Notes under the pieces: generated by a model
The model's database searches: none
What the model was told of the DNA's origin: nothing
What the model saw: only the letters and a program-made list of their open reading frames with translations
Source of the DNA: Bacteroidota bacterium
GTDB taxonomy: Bacteria > Bacteroidota > Bacteroidia > Bacteroidales > VadinHA17
Assembly (NCBI GenBank): GCA_016868515.1
Contig: VGGM01000005.1
Location: forward strand, 1 to 14,579
Direction: 5' to 3'
Length of the DNA stretch: 14,579 bases
Shown here: piece after piece, positions 7,773 to 14,579 of the stretch
How the letters are laid out: the number at the start of each line of letters is the position of its first letter
How positions within the stretch are numbered: the first letter of the stretch is position 1
Made by a program: the position numbers and the translations under genes

Positions 7773-7780
7773 CAAATATA
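7773..7780 (-). promoter_or_regulatory. -7 promoter element for manC, implying an almost leaderless mRNA
   Basis: On the minus strand TATATTTG matches TAnnTTTG and ends only 4 bases before the manC ATG at 7768. Transcription from it would start at or next to the start codon. No well-spaced -33 TTG is visible: candidates lie 11 and 24 bases upstream. Confidence 0.4.
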
Positions 7781-7830
7781 TTATTATTTATCAATATGGT
7801 CAGACAACCCCGCCAGTCGCCATTTATTAT

Positions 7831-7838
7831 TAAATTTG
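7831..7838 (+). promoter_or_regulatory. -7 promoter element for mlaEF
   Basis: TAAATTTG is identical to the -7 element before the T9SS operon and lies 26 bases before the chosen mlaE ATG (7865). No convincing -33 TTG is present at the expected distance. It forms a divergent promoter pair with the manC element across the 96-base intergenic region. Confidence 0.45.
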
Positions 7839-7864
7839 CGGTTATCGGAACTAAACCGGACAGA

Positions 7865-8608
7865 ATGCTGAAGTTTCTTCATGAATTCGGAAACTATTGG
7901 ATACTGATGGGAAAGGTTTTCTCAAAACCTGAAAACTACTCAGTATACTACCGGCAAACCTTGAGAGAGTTTATTTCACTGGGTCTCTACTCGATTGGCA
8001 TTGTAGTCATTATTTCGGTCTTCATGGGGGCAGTAATAACCCTTCAGACAGCTTACAACACCGATAATCCGATTTACCCCTCCTATCTTATCGGACTGGG
8101 ATGCCGCGATTCAATAATCCTCGAGTTCTCATCGACGGTAATAGCCCTGATCCTTGCAGGAAAAGTCGGTTCCAACATTACTTCCGAAATAGGTACAATG
8201 AGAGTGACCGAACAGATCGATGCCCTTGAGATGATGGGAGTTAACTCGGCGTCGTTCCTGATCCTTCCTAAAATAACTGCCACCCTTCTTTTCAATCCGT
8301 TTCTAACCCTCATCAGCATAGTTGTTGGCATAGCAGGCGGATGGATTGCAGGGGTGGGCGCCGGCGTTGTAACATCGTCCGATTTCATTTATGGCATCCA
8401 GTATGCATTCATACCATATTATATATTGTATTCGATGATAAAGACTGTGTTCTTTGCATTCATCATCACAACCGTTGCTGCATACCATGGATATTTTGTT
8501 GAGGGAGGTTCTCTTGAAGTCGGAAGGGCAAGCACGAAGGCAGTCGTTTACAGCAGCATTCTCATTCTGCTCACCAATGTTATTCTTACTCAGCTTATGT
8601 TGTCATGA
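7865..8608 (+). CDS. mlaE: MlaE-type ABC transporter permease (phospholipid transport)
   Basis: MlaE permeases work with the MlaF ATPase and an MCE-domain protein to move phospholipids between the inner and outer membranes. The 247-residue product has the family hallmark SEIGTMRVTEQIDALEMMGV (residues 107-126), the MlaE signature placed in the cytoplasmic coupling loop. Hydrophobic segments lie at about 38-61 (GLYSIGIVVIISVFMGAVIT), 88-100, 139-166, 181-207 and 227-245. I chose ATG 7865 rather than upstream codons in the same frame (as far as 7571). It gives the standard N-terminus with the amphipathic FHEFG/YWILMGKVF-like start, follows a -7 promoter element, and avoids overlap with the 5' end of divergent manC. 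The stop codon overlaps the mlaF start as ATGA (8605-8608), a sign of translational coupling. Confidence 0.9.
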   Translation: MLKFLHEFGNYWILMGKVFSKPENYSVYYRQTLREFISLGLYSIGIVVIISVFMGAVITLQTAYNTDNPIYPSYLIGLGCRDSIILEFSSTVIALILAGKVGSNITSEIGTMRVTEQIDALEMMGVNSASFLILPKITATLLFNPFLTLISIVVGIAGGWIAGVGAGVVTSSDFIYGIQYAFIPYYILYSMIKTVFFAFIITTVAAYHGYFVEGGSLEVGRASTKAVVYSSILILLTNVILTQLMLS

Positions 8609-9360
8609 TACGGGTAAAGAATATATATAAATCGTTTGATGGCAGAAATGTGCTGGATGATATCTCAGTGACATTCGAACCCGGAATGACAAACCTGATC
8701 ATCGGCAGCAGCGGTTCGGGAAAAACAGTCCTTCTGAAATCGATTGTCGGACTTCACGAAGCCGACAGTGGTGAAATATGGTATGAAGATACTCTCTTCA
8801 ACACCCTTAACTTCCATGAAAGGAAAGAGATCCGAAAACAGATCGGGATGCTTTTCCAGGGAAGTGCCCTTTTTGACAGCCTCAGCGTTGAGGATAACGT
8901 GAGGTTCCCGCTTGATATGTTCTCAGGGCTCAACACCCGGGAGAAGAAAGAGAGGGTTAACTTCTGTCTCGAAAGAGTTAATCTTGCCGGGACAAACAAG
9001 CTTTTCCCGTCAGAGCTTTCAGGAGGCATGAAGAAAAGGGCCGCAATTGCACGGGCCATTGCGCTCAATCCCAGATATCTTTTCTGTGATGAGCCTAACT
9101 CGGGGCTCGACCCGATAACGGCCATTTTAATTGATAACCTGATAAAGGAAATAACCGAGGAGTATAACATCACAACCGTGGTTAATACGCACGACATGAA
9201 TTCAGTGATGGAGATAGGAGAAAAAATTGTATTCATCTCTGAAGGACAGAAATGCTGGGAGGGAAACAGTAAGGAAATACTTAACTCCGATTGTAAGCTT
9301 CTTAACGATTTTGTATTCGCCAACGCCCTTGCCAAGCAATTAAAGAATACCGGAGTATAA
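8605..9360 (+). CDS. mlaF: MlaF-type ABC transporter ATPase
   Basis: This is the ATP-binding subunit that drives the MlaE permease encoded just upstream. The ABC motifs are intact: Walker A GSSGSGKT (residues 34-41), Q-loop Gln85 (LFQGSALFDSLSV), signature LSGGM (138-142) followed by KKRAAIARAIALNP, Walker B YLFCDEP (158-164) with catalytic Glu163, D-loop SGLDP, and switch His196 (NTHD). The LFQGSALFDSLSVEDNV stretch and the LSGGMKKR form (rather than LSGGQ) are characteristic of MlaF/Ttg2A. Its length of 251 residues is normal. No MCE-domain (mlaD) gene follows; the next gene is convergent with an 11-base gap between stops, and no clear terminator is visible between them. Confidence 0.92.
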   Translation: MIRVKNIYKSFDGRNVLDDISVTFEPGMTNLIIGSSGSGKTVLLKSIVGLHEADSGEIWYEDTLFNTLNFHERKEIRKQIGMLFQGSALFDSLSVEDNVRFPLDMFSGLNTREKKERVNFCLERVNLAGTNKLFPSELSGGMKKRAAIARAIALNPRYLFCDEPNSGLDPITAILIDNLIKEITEEYNITTVVNTHDMNSVMEIGEKIVFISEGQKCWEGNSKEILNSDCKLLNDFVFANALAKQLKNTGV

Positions 9361-9371
9361 GACTAAAAGAA

Positions 9372-9569
9372 TCAGTCCACGTCCTCATAATCAACGTATT
9401 CACCTATCTCACGTGGGATTCCTCTCCTTTTGTGACCCCGCTTTTCTCCCTTATTGTCAGGCCTGGCATTTTGGGCACCAGGGCCTGTTCTGGCACCAAA
9501 TGAGGCTATTGTTCTTAAAACAAGGTAAACAAGAAGGCCTATAAGAAATATTCTGAACAATACAGCCAT
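9372..9569 (-). CDS. Small DUF4834-type membrane protein
   Basis: The 65-residue protein has one N-terminal transmembrane helix (residues 2-20, AVLFRIFLIGLLVYLVLRT). A Gly/Lys/Arg-rich linker (about 27-52) follows, and the acidic ending IGEYVDYEDVD. This layout, a helix followed by a polar region closing in IGEYVDYEDVD, resembles Bacteroidota DUF4834 proteins, whose function is not known. The ATG at 9569 comes one base after the stop of the DUF5723 gene, so the two are almost surely co-translated. It is the last gene of the minus-strand cluster. The family call rests on pattern memory of a short protein. Confidence 0.7.
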   Translation of the reverse strand: MAVLFRIFLIGLLVYLVLRTIASFGARTGPGAQNARPDNKGEKRGHKRRGIPREIGEYVDYEDVD

Positions 9570-9570
9570 G

Positions 9571-11064
9571 CTACTTCATCTCTTCAGTGGCCACAACCAT
9601 CGGCCTGTCTGATTTCTTTTTGATTTTATTGCCAAACACCAGGTTCATCCCAAGCCTCACGGTAAGAGTATTCCATCTGTCGGGGAGTATGAGGTTAAAA
9701 GGGTCCCCGCTTTCCCCCGACGGAATAATAACCTTATTGTACATTACGGGTATCTTGTCGGCAACCGCATAGAACTGCACAGGGCCCGTTCTGAAAGCCA
9801 GCCCGGCTCCAATATTGTCAAAGCTGCTGTTAATGGCAGTATAGCTTAATCCCGCAGAAAAACTGCTCCCCAGATTTGCATTCGCAGACAGCATAAGCGA
9901 ACTTCTAAGCCTGCTGTCACGCAGGGTTGAACTCGAAACCACCCCTAAAAGTATCCCTTCGGTTAACCTGTATGATGCTCCGAGCGTTAAGGTGCCGGGC
10001 AGAATTGTCCTGAAGGCGGAACTCTGTTCCGAAATCACAAACGAATTCTTAAGCGAGTCGAGAAGCTCCTCAGCCATATCATCAAAATCCCTGGTTCCGT
10101 CTATCACCGCCGATATGTCGAAACCCGAGAAGAGGAACTCATTACTGGCATTCAGATTGGATATATCACTCTTCCAGTTTATTATGCCAAACCCGTTTAT
10201 GGCAGCCGACAGGTTGATCCGTTCGGTAAGTCTGTAAACTGCACCCAAATCGATGCCAAACCCCGGATTCGAAGTGTTGAGCCAGAATCCGGGATCTTCC
10301 AGCCGGCTTTCATCAATAGCAACACTGTCAATATTGTTTGTTGTGCCATTTACGTAAACTGTCACGGGACCTGAGATGTTAATGTCCACATCGGTGGTCA
10401 TACGGTGAGAGTAATCATCAAGTACCGATATGCCCAGTTGCCTGTTATCCACTGTAACCGCGGCAATTCCCATAAGCATCTTGCCCCTGGCTCCTATCCT
10501 CAGCCTGTCGGTGATATCCTTTGAAAAGCCCAATGCAATCTCCCTGTAATAGGTTAGTGACGCGTCGAGCGATGTAAGATCGATGGTGCTTCCCACAAAT
10601 CCCTCATTGCCTTTCAGGGCAAGCTCAAACATGCTTCCGGGCAGTGCGGCATTTCCTGAAACCCTTTCCATTACATCCAGGAAAATATACAGGTCTTTTC
10701 CGGCCCTGAAACCCAAACCAAGGGTGTGGATATTCAAATCGGGAGCTATATAATTCGATCCCTTTATCTTCTCCAGAAAGGCATCAGTATCAAAATCGGG
10801 GTGAAGTACCGATATTACGGAATCACCCGAGGCACTGTACCTGAAAACATCGGAAAACCCGATGAAGTTTGTATTGAAATTGAAGTTAATGCCTGTCAGG
10901 GCAGGAAGACCGAGATAAAATCCGTTCGAAGGCTTAAAGGCCGGGTTAAACAAATGATTCTGAGGCAGGTTCATATAATATACCGTACTCAGCTGCTGAC
11001 CGCTGGTTATATGGGAACCCAGAGCTGCCAGAAAAATGAGGGTCGATATCCGTAATGTTCTCAT
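9571..11064 (-). CDS. DUF5723 family outer-membrane beta-barrel protein
   Basis: The 497-residue product has a signal peptide (1-22, cleavage near ITSG/QQ) and then LSTVYYMNLPQNHLFNPAF, the recognisable start of DUF5723 proteins. The rest consists of alternating amphipathic strands typical of outer-membrane barrels, such as LTLGASYRLTEGILLGVVSS, SSFSAGLSYTAINSSFDNIG and NTLTVRLGMNLVFGNK, broken by a low-hydrophobicity loop region (about 225-265). The C-terminus does not end on an aromatic strand residue but continues as a polar tail, KIKKKSDRPMVVATEEMK. The YM...FNPA pattern after the signal peptide also occurs in the PorP protein of this window at the same distance from the N-terminus. Position: 10 bases after the lipoprotein gene and one base before the DUF4834 gene. 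The function of the family is not established; an outer-membrane location is well supported. Confidence 0.8.
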   Translation of the reverse strand: MRTLRISTLIFLAALGSHITSGQQLSTVYYMNLPQNHLFNPAFKPSNGFYLGLPALTGINFNFNTNFIGFSDVFRYSASGDSVISVLHPDFDTDAFLEKIKGSNYIAPDLNIHTLGLGFRAGKDLYIFLDVMERVSGNAALPGSMFELALKGNEGFVGSTIDLTSLDASLTYYREIALGFSKDITDRLRIGARGKMLMGIAAVTVDNRQLGISVLDDYSHRMTTDVDINISGPVTVYVNGTTNNIDSVAIDESRLEDPGFWLNTSNPGFGIDLGAVYRLTERINLSAAINGFGIINWKSDISNLNASNEFLFSGFDISAVIDGTRDFDDMAEELLDSLKNSFVISEQSSAFRTILPGTLTLGASYRLTEGILLGVVSSSTLRDSRLRSSLMLSANANLGSSFSAGLSYTAINSSFDNIGAGLAFRTGPVQFYAVADKIPVMYNKVIIPSGESGDPFNLILPDRWNTLTVRLGMNLVFGNKIKKKSDRPMVVATEEMK

Positions 11065-11074
11065 AATAAAGTCG

Positions 11075-13177
11075 TTAATTTAGTATCATATCGGCCCGTA
11101 CCACAAGGCCTGCCTTGAAAGATATTTTGTAATCAGAATAGATCTTTACACTCTGTGACCCTGAACCGGTAGTGTTGAGTGTGAACTTCAGTACTATCGT
11201 ATGAGCCTCCCTGGCGGCTTCGAAGAACTCCTTTTCAATAACTATCTGGCTCGTTTTTTCACTGTTGGCTGTTACCCTGCCATTGGTGTTTACCGGGGCG
11301 GGCTCTATTATGCCCGGTATATCCAGCTGGTAAAGATCATCGTCCAACAGTGTATCTCTCAGAATAACCGACACCGAAACACCAAGGGGAAACCCGTTTG
11401 TGACCATAAGATCAAGTCTCACATATTCAAGGTCCTCGGGAGAGAACCCGTCACTACCATCCTCAGGCTTCAGGAAGTTTTCCACCGTATCGGCAAGCTG
11501 AAGATTGTTAATCCATAAATCCATGGGGACCAGGGCCTCCAGGCCGGCTACAAACCGGCTGTCGCCAAAAATGTAATTATTTCTCTGCCCGCCGGCACCG
11601 CCTGCAGGATTCAGCTTGGCGCTGCCCGTCAGTTCTATTGTCATCGGAGGCATCGATATAAGTTCGGGCAGTGTTGAATTCTCCCTGTTTATGGTGAAAC
11701 GGTCGGTTATATCTCTAACTGGATACTGGGGGAAGGAGAGAATGAACGGAGCAAGACCCAGCTCCACACTATTGCCGTTTTTCCGGCCGGTAGCGCTAAG
11801 GGCGATTTCAACCGGCAATCCGAATGAGTTTGAATAGTCAAGTGTAAGCATCGGATTGGTGATCCTGAATTCACCGTCGAGCTTCCTGATTATATCCTCT
11901 ATCTCCAGATCGATAATCTCCGGTTCGATCGACTCAGTCATCTGTCCGAAATATCCCTTTACATAATCAATATACAGGTCCTCAATTGATGCCTCAAAAC
12001 TAAACAGGTCATCAGCTGAGAAATCAATCATCTGGCCCTGCGAGCTGATCCTGATTTCGTATTCTGCCGGTAGTGAATTATATGCCTGATCCGGGTTCGT
12101 ATTAAGCAATGCCACCATGTTGTTTGCCGGGAAACTCCCTGTTGCTGAAGATAACGGATTCACCACAATACTCTCTGAAAACTCCGCTCCCGACCGTGTT
12201 ACCGATGGCAGGGTAACAGAGAGTTCGGAACGTACATTAACATCCGATGTGATTGTGTACCGTATTAACCCGGTATTAAGCCTGAGTTCGGTAATCTCCA
12301 TTCCATCACCGGGGTCAAACGAAACGAATTCCTCGGCGCCGGGGTCAGACAGAAGCTGATCAGGCACAATGAACCTTCCCGATTCAACTTTTAAATCGGT
12401 GCCGGTCACTTCAAAAAGCAACAGATCACTCATCCGGATAAGAACCGGTTCACTGGTTCCCGGACTGCCTTCAACAATTATATCTGCCTTGAGGGTCTTA
12501 TAGAGTCTCTTGCCGGCGAGATCGATAAAGGTATTGTAGAAGTCTCCACCGTTAACGGCCGGTATTTCCACCTGCGAACCGACAGGTGAATTATCGTCGG
12601 CATTCTTCAACTCTATTTTGATACCGGCCACCTGTGCAGGAAGGTTATTGGTGAACTTAATGTTCAGCTTTCCCGAGGCAAATACCGCATATTCGAAATT
12701 CGGGTAAGAAGTAAGTGTGTGTGTACCGGTATTGGCAGAAGGCAATGGAGGAAACGGATGAGGAGAACCATCGTCGAGTAACTGCAACTGGGCTCTTAGG
12801 GCAGGATCAAAGTACATTGACAGCTGGTTAAGGCTCATCTGGAAAAGGGTTGAGCTTTCAGCCATCTCGGCATGGCCGACAGGATAACTCTCGCTGAACG
12901 AGAACAACTCCTCAATATCTATCAGTGAGTCAAGAGAGATTTCCACCACGGAATCTTTTCTGATCCACAGTTTCAGAAGATTTTCATCGTCAAAGAATAC
13001 CGTATCGTTGGTCTTGATGATATCTCCAAGGGTAACCTCGCCGGTTGCTGCCGCTACGGCGAGAGCCGGATTGAGACGCATTTTCTTTGAAAGCCTGTTC
13101 ATGTCGTAGGTCTCCTTGACGCACGAAAACGTTACAAGCCCTAAGATTGCAATGAACAGAATGGTACTTTTTTTCAT
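11075..13177 (-). CDS. Large uncharacterised lipoprotein, predominantly beta
   Basis: I recognise no named function. The 700-residue product has a lipoprotein signal: a hydrophobic stretch ending in VTFSC, with Cys19 as the lipidated residue. The next residues, VKETYD, place a Lys-Glu pair close to the lipidated Cys, loosely resembling the Bacteroidota lipoprotein surface-export tag. Residues 24-51 (MNRLSKKMRLNPALAVAAAT and onward) look conserved in character. The rest is beta-rich, with few cysteines and no visible catalytic motif. Three short segments share a pattern of Ser/Thr-Asn, an aromatic or Leu, Pro or Gly, and a closing Val: FTNNLPAQV (175-183), YSNSFGLPV (448-456) and VTNGFPLGV (592-600). 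These suggest repeated beta-sandwich modules. A GYFGQM motif lies at 409-413. It sits 11 bases after the propeller gene and 10 bases before the barrel gene, so it is probably part of the same operon. Confidence 0.8.
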   Translation of the reverse strand: MKKSTILFIAILGLVTFSCVKETYDMNRLSKKMRLNPALAVAAATGEVTLGDIIKTNDTVFFDDENLLKLWIRKDSVVEISLDSLIDIEELFSFSESYPVGHAEMAESSTLFQMSLNQLSMYFDPALRAQLQLLDDGSPHPFPPLPSANTGTHTLTSYPNFEYAVFASGKLNIKFTNNLPAQVAGIKIELKNADDNSPVGSQVEIPAVNGGDFYNTFIDLAGKRLYKTLKADIIVEGSPGTSEPVLIRMSDLLLFEVTGTDLKVESGRFIVPDQLLSDPGAEEFVSFDPGDGMEITELRLNTGLIRYTITSDVNVRSELSVTLPSVTRSGAEFSESIVVNPLSSATGSFPANNMVALLNTNPDQAYNSLPAEYEIRISSQGQMIDFSADDLFSFEASIEDLYIDYVKGYFGQMTESIEPEIIDLEIEDIIRKLDGEFRITNPMLTLDYSNSFGLPVEIALSATGRKNGNSVELGLAPFILSFPQYPVRDITDRFTINRENSTLPELISMPPMTIELTGSAKLNPAGGAGGQRNNYIFGDSRFVAGLEALVPMDLWINNLQLADTVENFLKPEDGSDGFSPEDLEYVRLDLMVTNGFPLGVSVSVILRDTLLDDDLYQLDIPGIIEPAPVNTNGRVTANSEKTSQIVIEKEFFEAAREAHTIVLKFTLNTTGSGSQSVKIYSDYKISFKAGLVVRADMILN

Positions 13178-13188
13178 TTTTCCGGTAA

Positions 13189-14579
13189 TTACCTGGTTAA
13201 TCTGTAATTGTATAGAAAATTGTCGGTGCCGCCAACTATCAGATTGAAACCGGGAGTGCTGGTTATTTTCCCGATCGAGAAGAGTGAGGCGCCCCTGAGG
13301 GGAAATCCTCCCATTATGTTTCCTTTGTTGTCAACTATATATATCTGCCTGTTGCGGTTATCAACCACCCCGATACCCCTGTCGTTCCCCGAAAATACGA
13401 AGCCTATCGGTCCTCCAAGATCGCCGGTGCTGAAATCGCGCATGAAAACCCTGTTTCCGTTATGATCATAAAGGTACAACTTCCCCTTGTCAATAAAAAG
13501 AAATTCACCTGTTCCGTCACCATCGGCATCAAAATACTCAAAGGCATGATCGGGCGAAAATTTCTGCAGGGAAAGCTTCCTTACGGTCCCGTTAAGCGAT
13601 ACAAGTTGCACTTCACCCTCGGGTGAGCTGCATACAAACATCGGATCGGAGCCTGTGGTAAGCCTGATTTCACTTCTGACAGCCTTTCTGACCGGCTCCC
13701 TGGTTGTGAACCTCACCGCTCCTCTCCTGTCGAGGAAATACATCCCCGATTCATCGCCGGCCACAATATAGTCCTTGCCCGAGATCCTGAAGAACTTTAT
13801 TTCCGACCTTACCAACCCCTGTGTACGGTAGGGAACCCAGCCCCTGACAACATTGCCCGATTTGTCGTAGGCGTAAATGTATCTGTCTTCACCTGCAACA
13901 AACAGCCTGTAATCCTTGTTATTGTCATAGTCAAAAAGTGACAGCGGGCCCGCTGCAGGCGATCTCAGCTTAACCGGGAACCGGTCAACATAATTTCCGT
14001 TCCTGTCAAGCAGGTGAAGGTAATCCCTGCCTGCAAACAGAAGCTGGAATTTGCCGTTCCTGAGGTAATCTATCATATACACCGTACCGTTGATCCTCTC
14101 TCTTACGGGGACTTTCCAGAGCACCCTGCCGGTTGAGTTTATGAGGTATGCATTGTTACTCATATCCTGCACGAAAATCTCCCTTGCGCCGGTATTATGA
14201 TTGGTAAAGAAGAAAGGTTTTATACAGGCGGTAGTATCGAGCAGGGTCTCCCACTCACTTGAAGACTCCTCGCGTGCTTCACTTATAAGCCTCACCGACA
14301 AGCTATTGTAAAGCATCTCACTGCTTGGTGAAATATGATAGCCGATGGCCGAAACTTTGCTTATCGGGGCTGGGTTGTTGCTGATTGCCTTGTTCCCCTG
14401 GCTGCTGATGTAGTATGACAGGAATGAAGTAATCTTCGATGGAACGGCGTAGAAGTAATACGATGCACGCGAGGGAAGTGTAGCCTCAAAATCCCTGTAT
14501 GGCATATCATTGGCCAGGGTTCTGTTAAGAATATTGTCATAAAGTACCCGCGATACAGTCAGGTACGAGCTTCCGGTAA
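13189..14579 (-). CDS. Beta-propeller-like envelope protein, 3' part (start outside window)
   Basis: The frame stays open from the Met at 14505 to the window edge (reading GSSYLTVSRVLYDNILNRTL just upstream), so the true start is outside and the signal peptide, if any, is not seen. Numbering from Met 14505, seven spaced motifs of the form hydrophobic-x-x-D-x-x-Gly-x-x appear: AYLINSTGRV (119), LHLLDRNGNYV (163), IYAYDKSGNVV (210), MYFLDRRGAV (255), VQLVSLNGTV (299), LYLYDHNGNRV (343) and IYIVDNKGNIM (388). A final FLYNYRLTR closes the chain. Spacing is 44-46 residues, as in PQQ/WD-like propeller blades. Two Asp-rich loops, FDYDNNKD (191-198) and FDADGDGTGE (325-334), resemble FG-GAP calcium loops. 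No enzymatic motif is visible. A scaffold or binding role is inferred from the fold and from linkage to the lipoprotein and barrel genes downstream. Confidence 0.75.
   Translation of the reverse strand, partial: TGSSYLTVSRVLYDNILNRTLANDMPYRDFEATLPSRASYYFYAVPSKITSFLSYYISSQGNKAISNNPAPISKVSAIGYHISPSSEMLYNSLSVRLISEAREESSSEWETLLDTTACIKPFFFTNHNTGAREIFVQDMSNNAYLINSTGRVLWKVPVRERINGTVYMIDYLRNGKFQLLFAGRDYLHLLDRNGNYVDRFPVKLRSPAAGPLSLFDYDNNKDYRLFVAGEDRYIYAYDKSGNVVRGWVPYRTQGLVRSEIKFFRISGKDYIVAGDESGMYFLDRRGAVRFTTREPVRKAVRSEIRLTTGSDPMFVCSSPEGEVQLVSLNGTVRKLSLQKFSPDHAFEYFDADGDGTGEFLFIDKGKLYLYDHNGNRVFMRDFSTGDLGGPIGFVFSGNDRGIGVVDNRNRQIYIVDNKGNIMGGFPLRGASLFSIGKITSTPGFNLIVGGTDNFLYNYRLTR

Noticed and set aside
7571..7864. 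A longer mlaE reading frame beginning at 7571
   Set aside because: The added 98 codons lie mostly antisense to the conserved N-terminus of manC and show no membrane-protein character; ATG 7865 gives the normal family length and follows a -7 element.
8754..9335. 193-codon open frame on the minus strand
   Set aside because: It lies entirely antisense to mlaF, which has every ABC ATPase motif; the antisense product shows no recognisable domain.
9361..9377. GACT...AGTC inverted repeat between mlaF and the DUF4834 gene as a terminator
   Set aside because: Only four base pairs with no GC-rich stem or T run; not enough to support a terminator.
10726..11055. 109-codon open frame on the plus strand inside the DUF5723 gene
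   Set aside because: The sense-strand barrel gene has a signal peptide and family motif; the opposite frame has none.

Overview
The window is a chromosomal segment of a Bacteroidota bacterium, probably Bacteroidales-like. The main evidence is a complete porP/sprF-gldK-gldL-gldM-gldN block, the core of the type IX secretion (T9SS)/gliding motor, which is confined to this phylum. Supporting signs are TAnnTTTG-type promoter elements, no clear Shine-Dalgarno sequences, and several Bacteroidota-specific envelope families (DUF4834, DUF5723). No mobile element, tRNA, rRNA or CRISPR array is visible. Every reading frame looks native and codes densely; the largest non-coding stretch is 742-896.

Layout. 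(1) Positions 1-741 (+) hold the 3' part of an arginase/formiminoglutamase-fold gene whose visible metal ligands are partly replaced. (2) A leader with a good Bacteroidota promoter (802-831) precedes a five-gene + strand operon at 897-6610: PorP/SprF-like outer-membrane protein, GldK lipoprotein, GldL and GldM (the proton-driven inner-membrane motor), and GldN. It closes with a strong GC-rich terminator hairpin (6631-6668), which probably also serves the convergent gene. (3) Positions 6683-7768 (-) encode a mannose-1-phosphate guanylyltransferase interrupted by a single in-frame TGA (7259-7261). Both halves are in the same frame and carry the conserved motifs. (4) Divergently, 7865-9360 (+) encodes an MlaE-type permease and MlaF-type ATPase with an ATGA overlap. 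(5) Positions 9372-14579 (-) hold a tightly packed four-gene cluster, in transcription order: a beta-propeller-like protein (5' end outside the window), a 700-residue lipoprotein, a DUF5723 outer-membrane beta-barrel protein and a small DUF4834 membrane protein.

How it fits together. Almost everything concerns the cell envelope: protein secretion through the outer membrane, GDP-mannose supply for surface glycans, lipid transport (MlaEF), and an uncharacterised cluster combining a propeller, a lipoprotein, a barrel and a small inner-membrane protein. That cluster is the best candidate for an undescribed system. Its barrel shares an N-terminal YM...FNPA pattern with the PorP protein of the T9SS operon. 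The other point deserving a second look is the manC stop codon, which sits in the loop of a perfect 8-bp inverted repeat.
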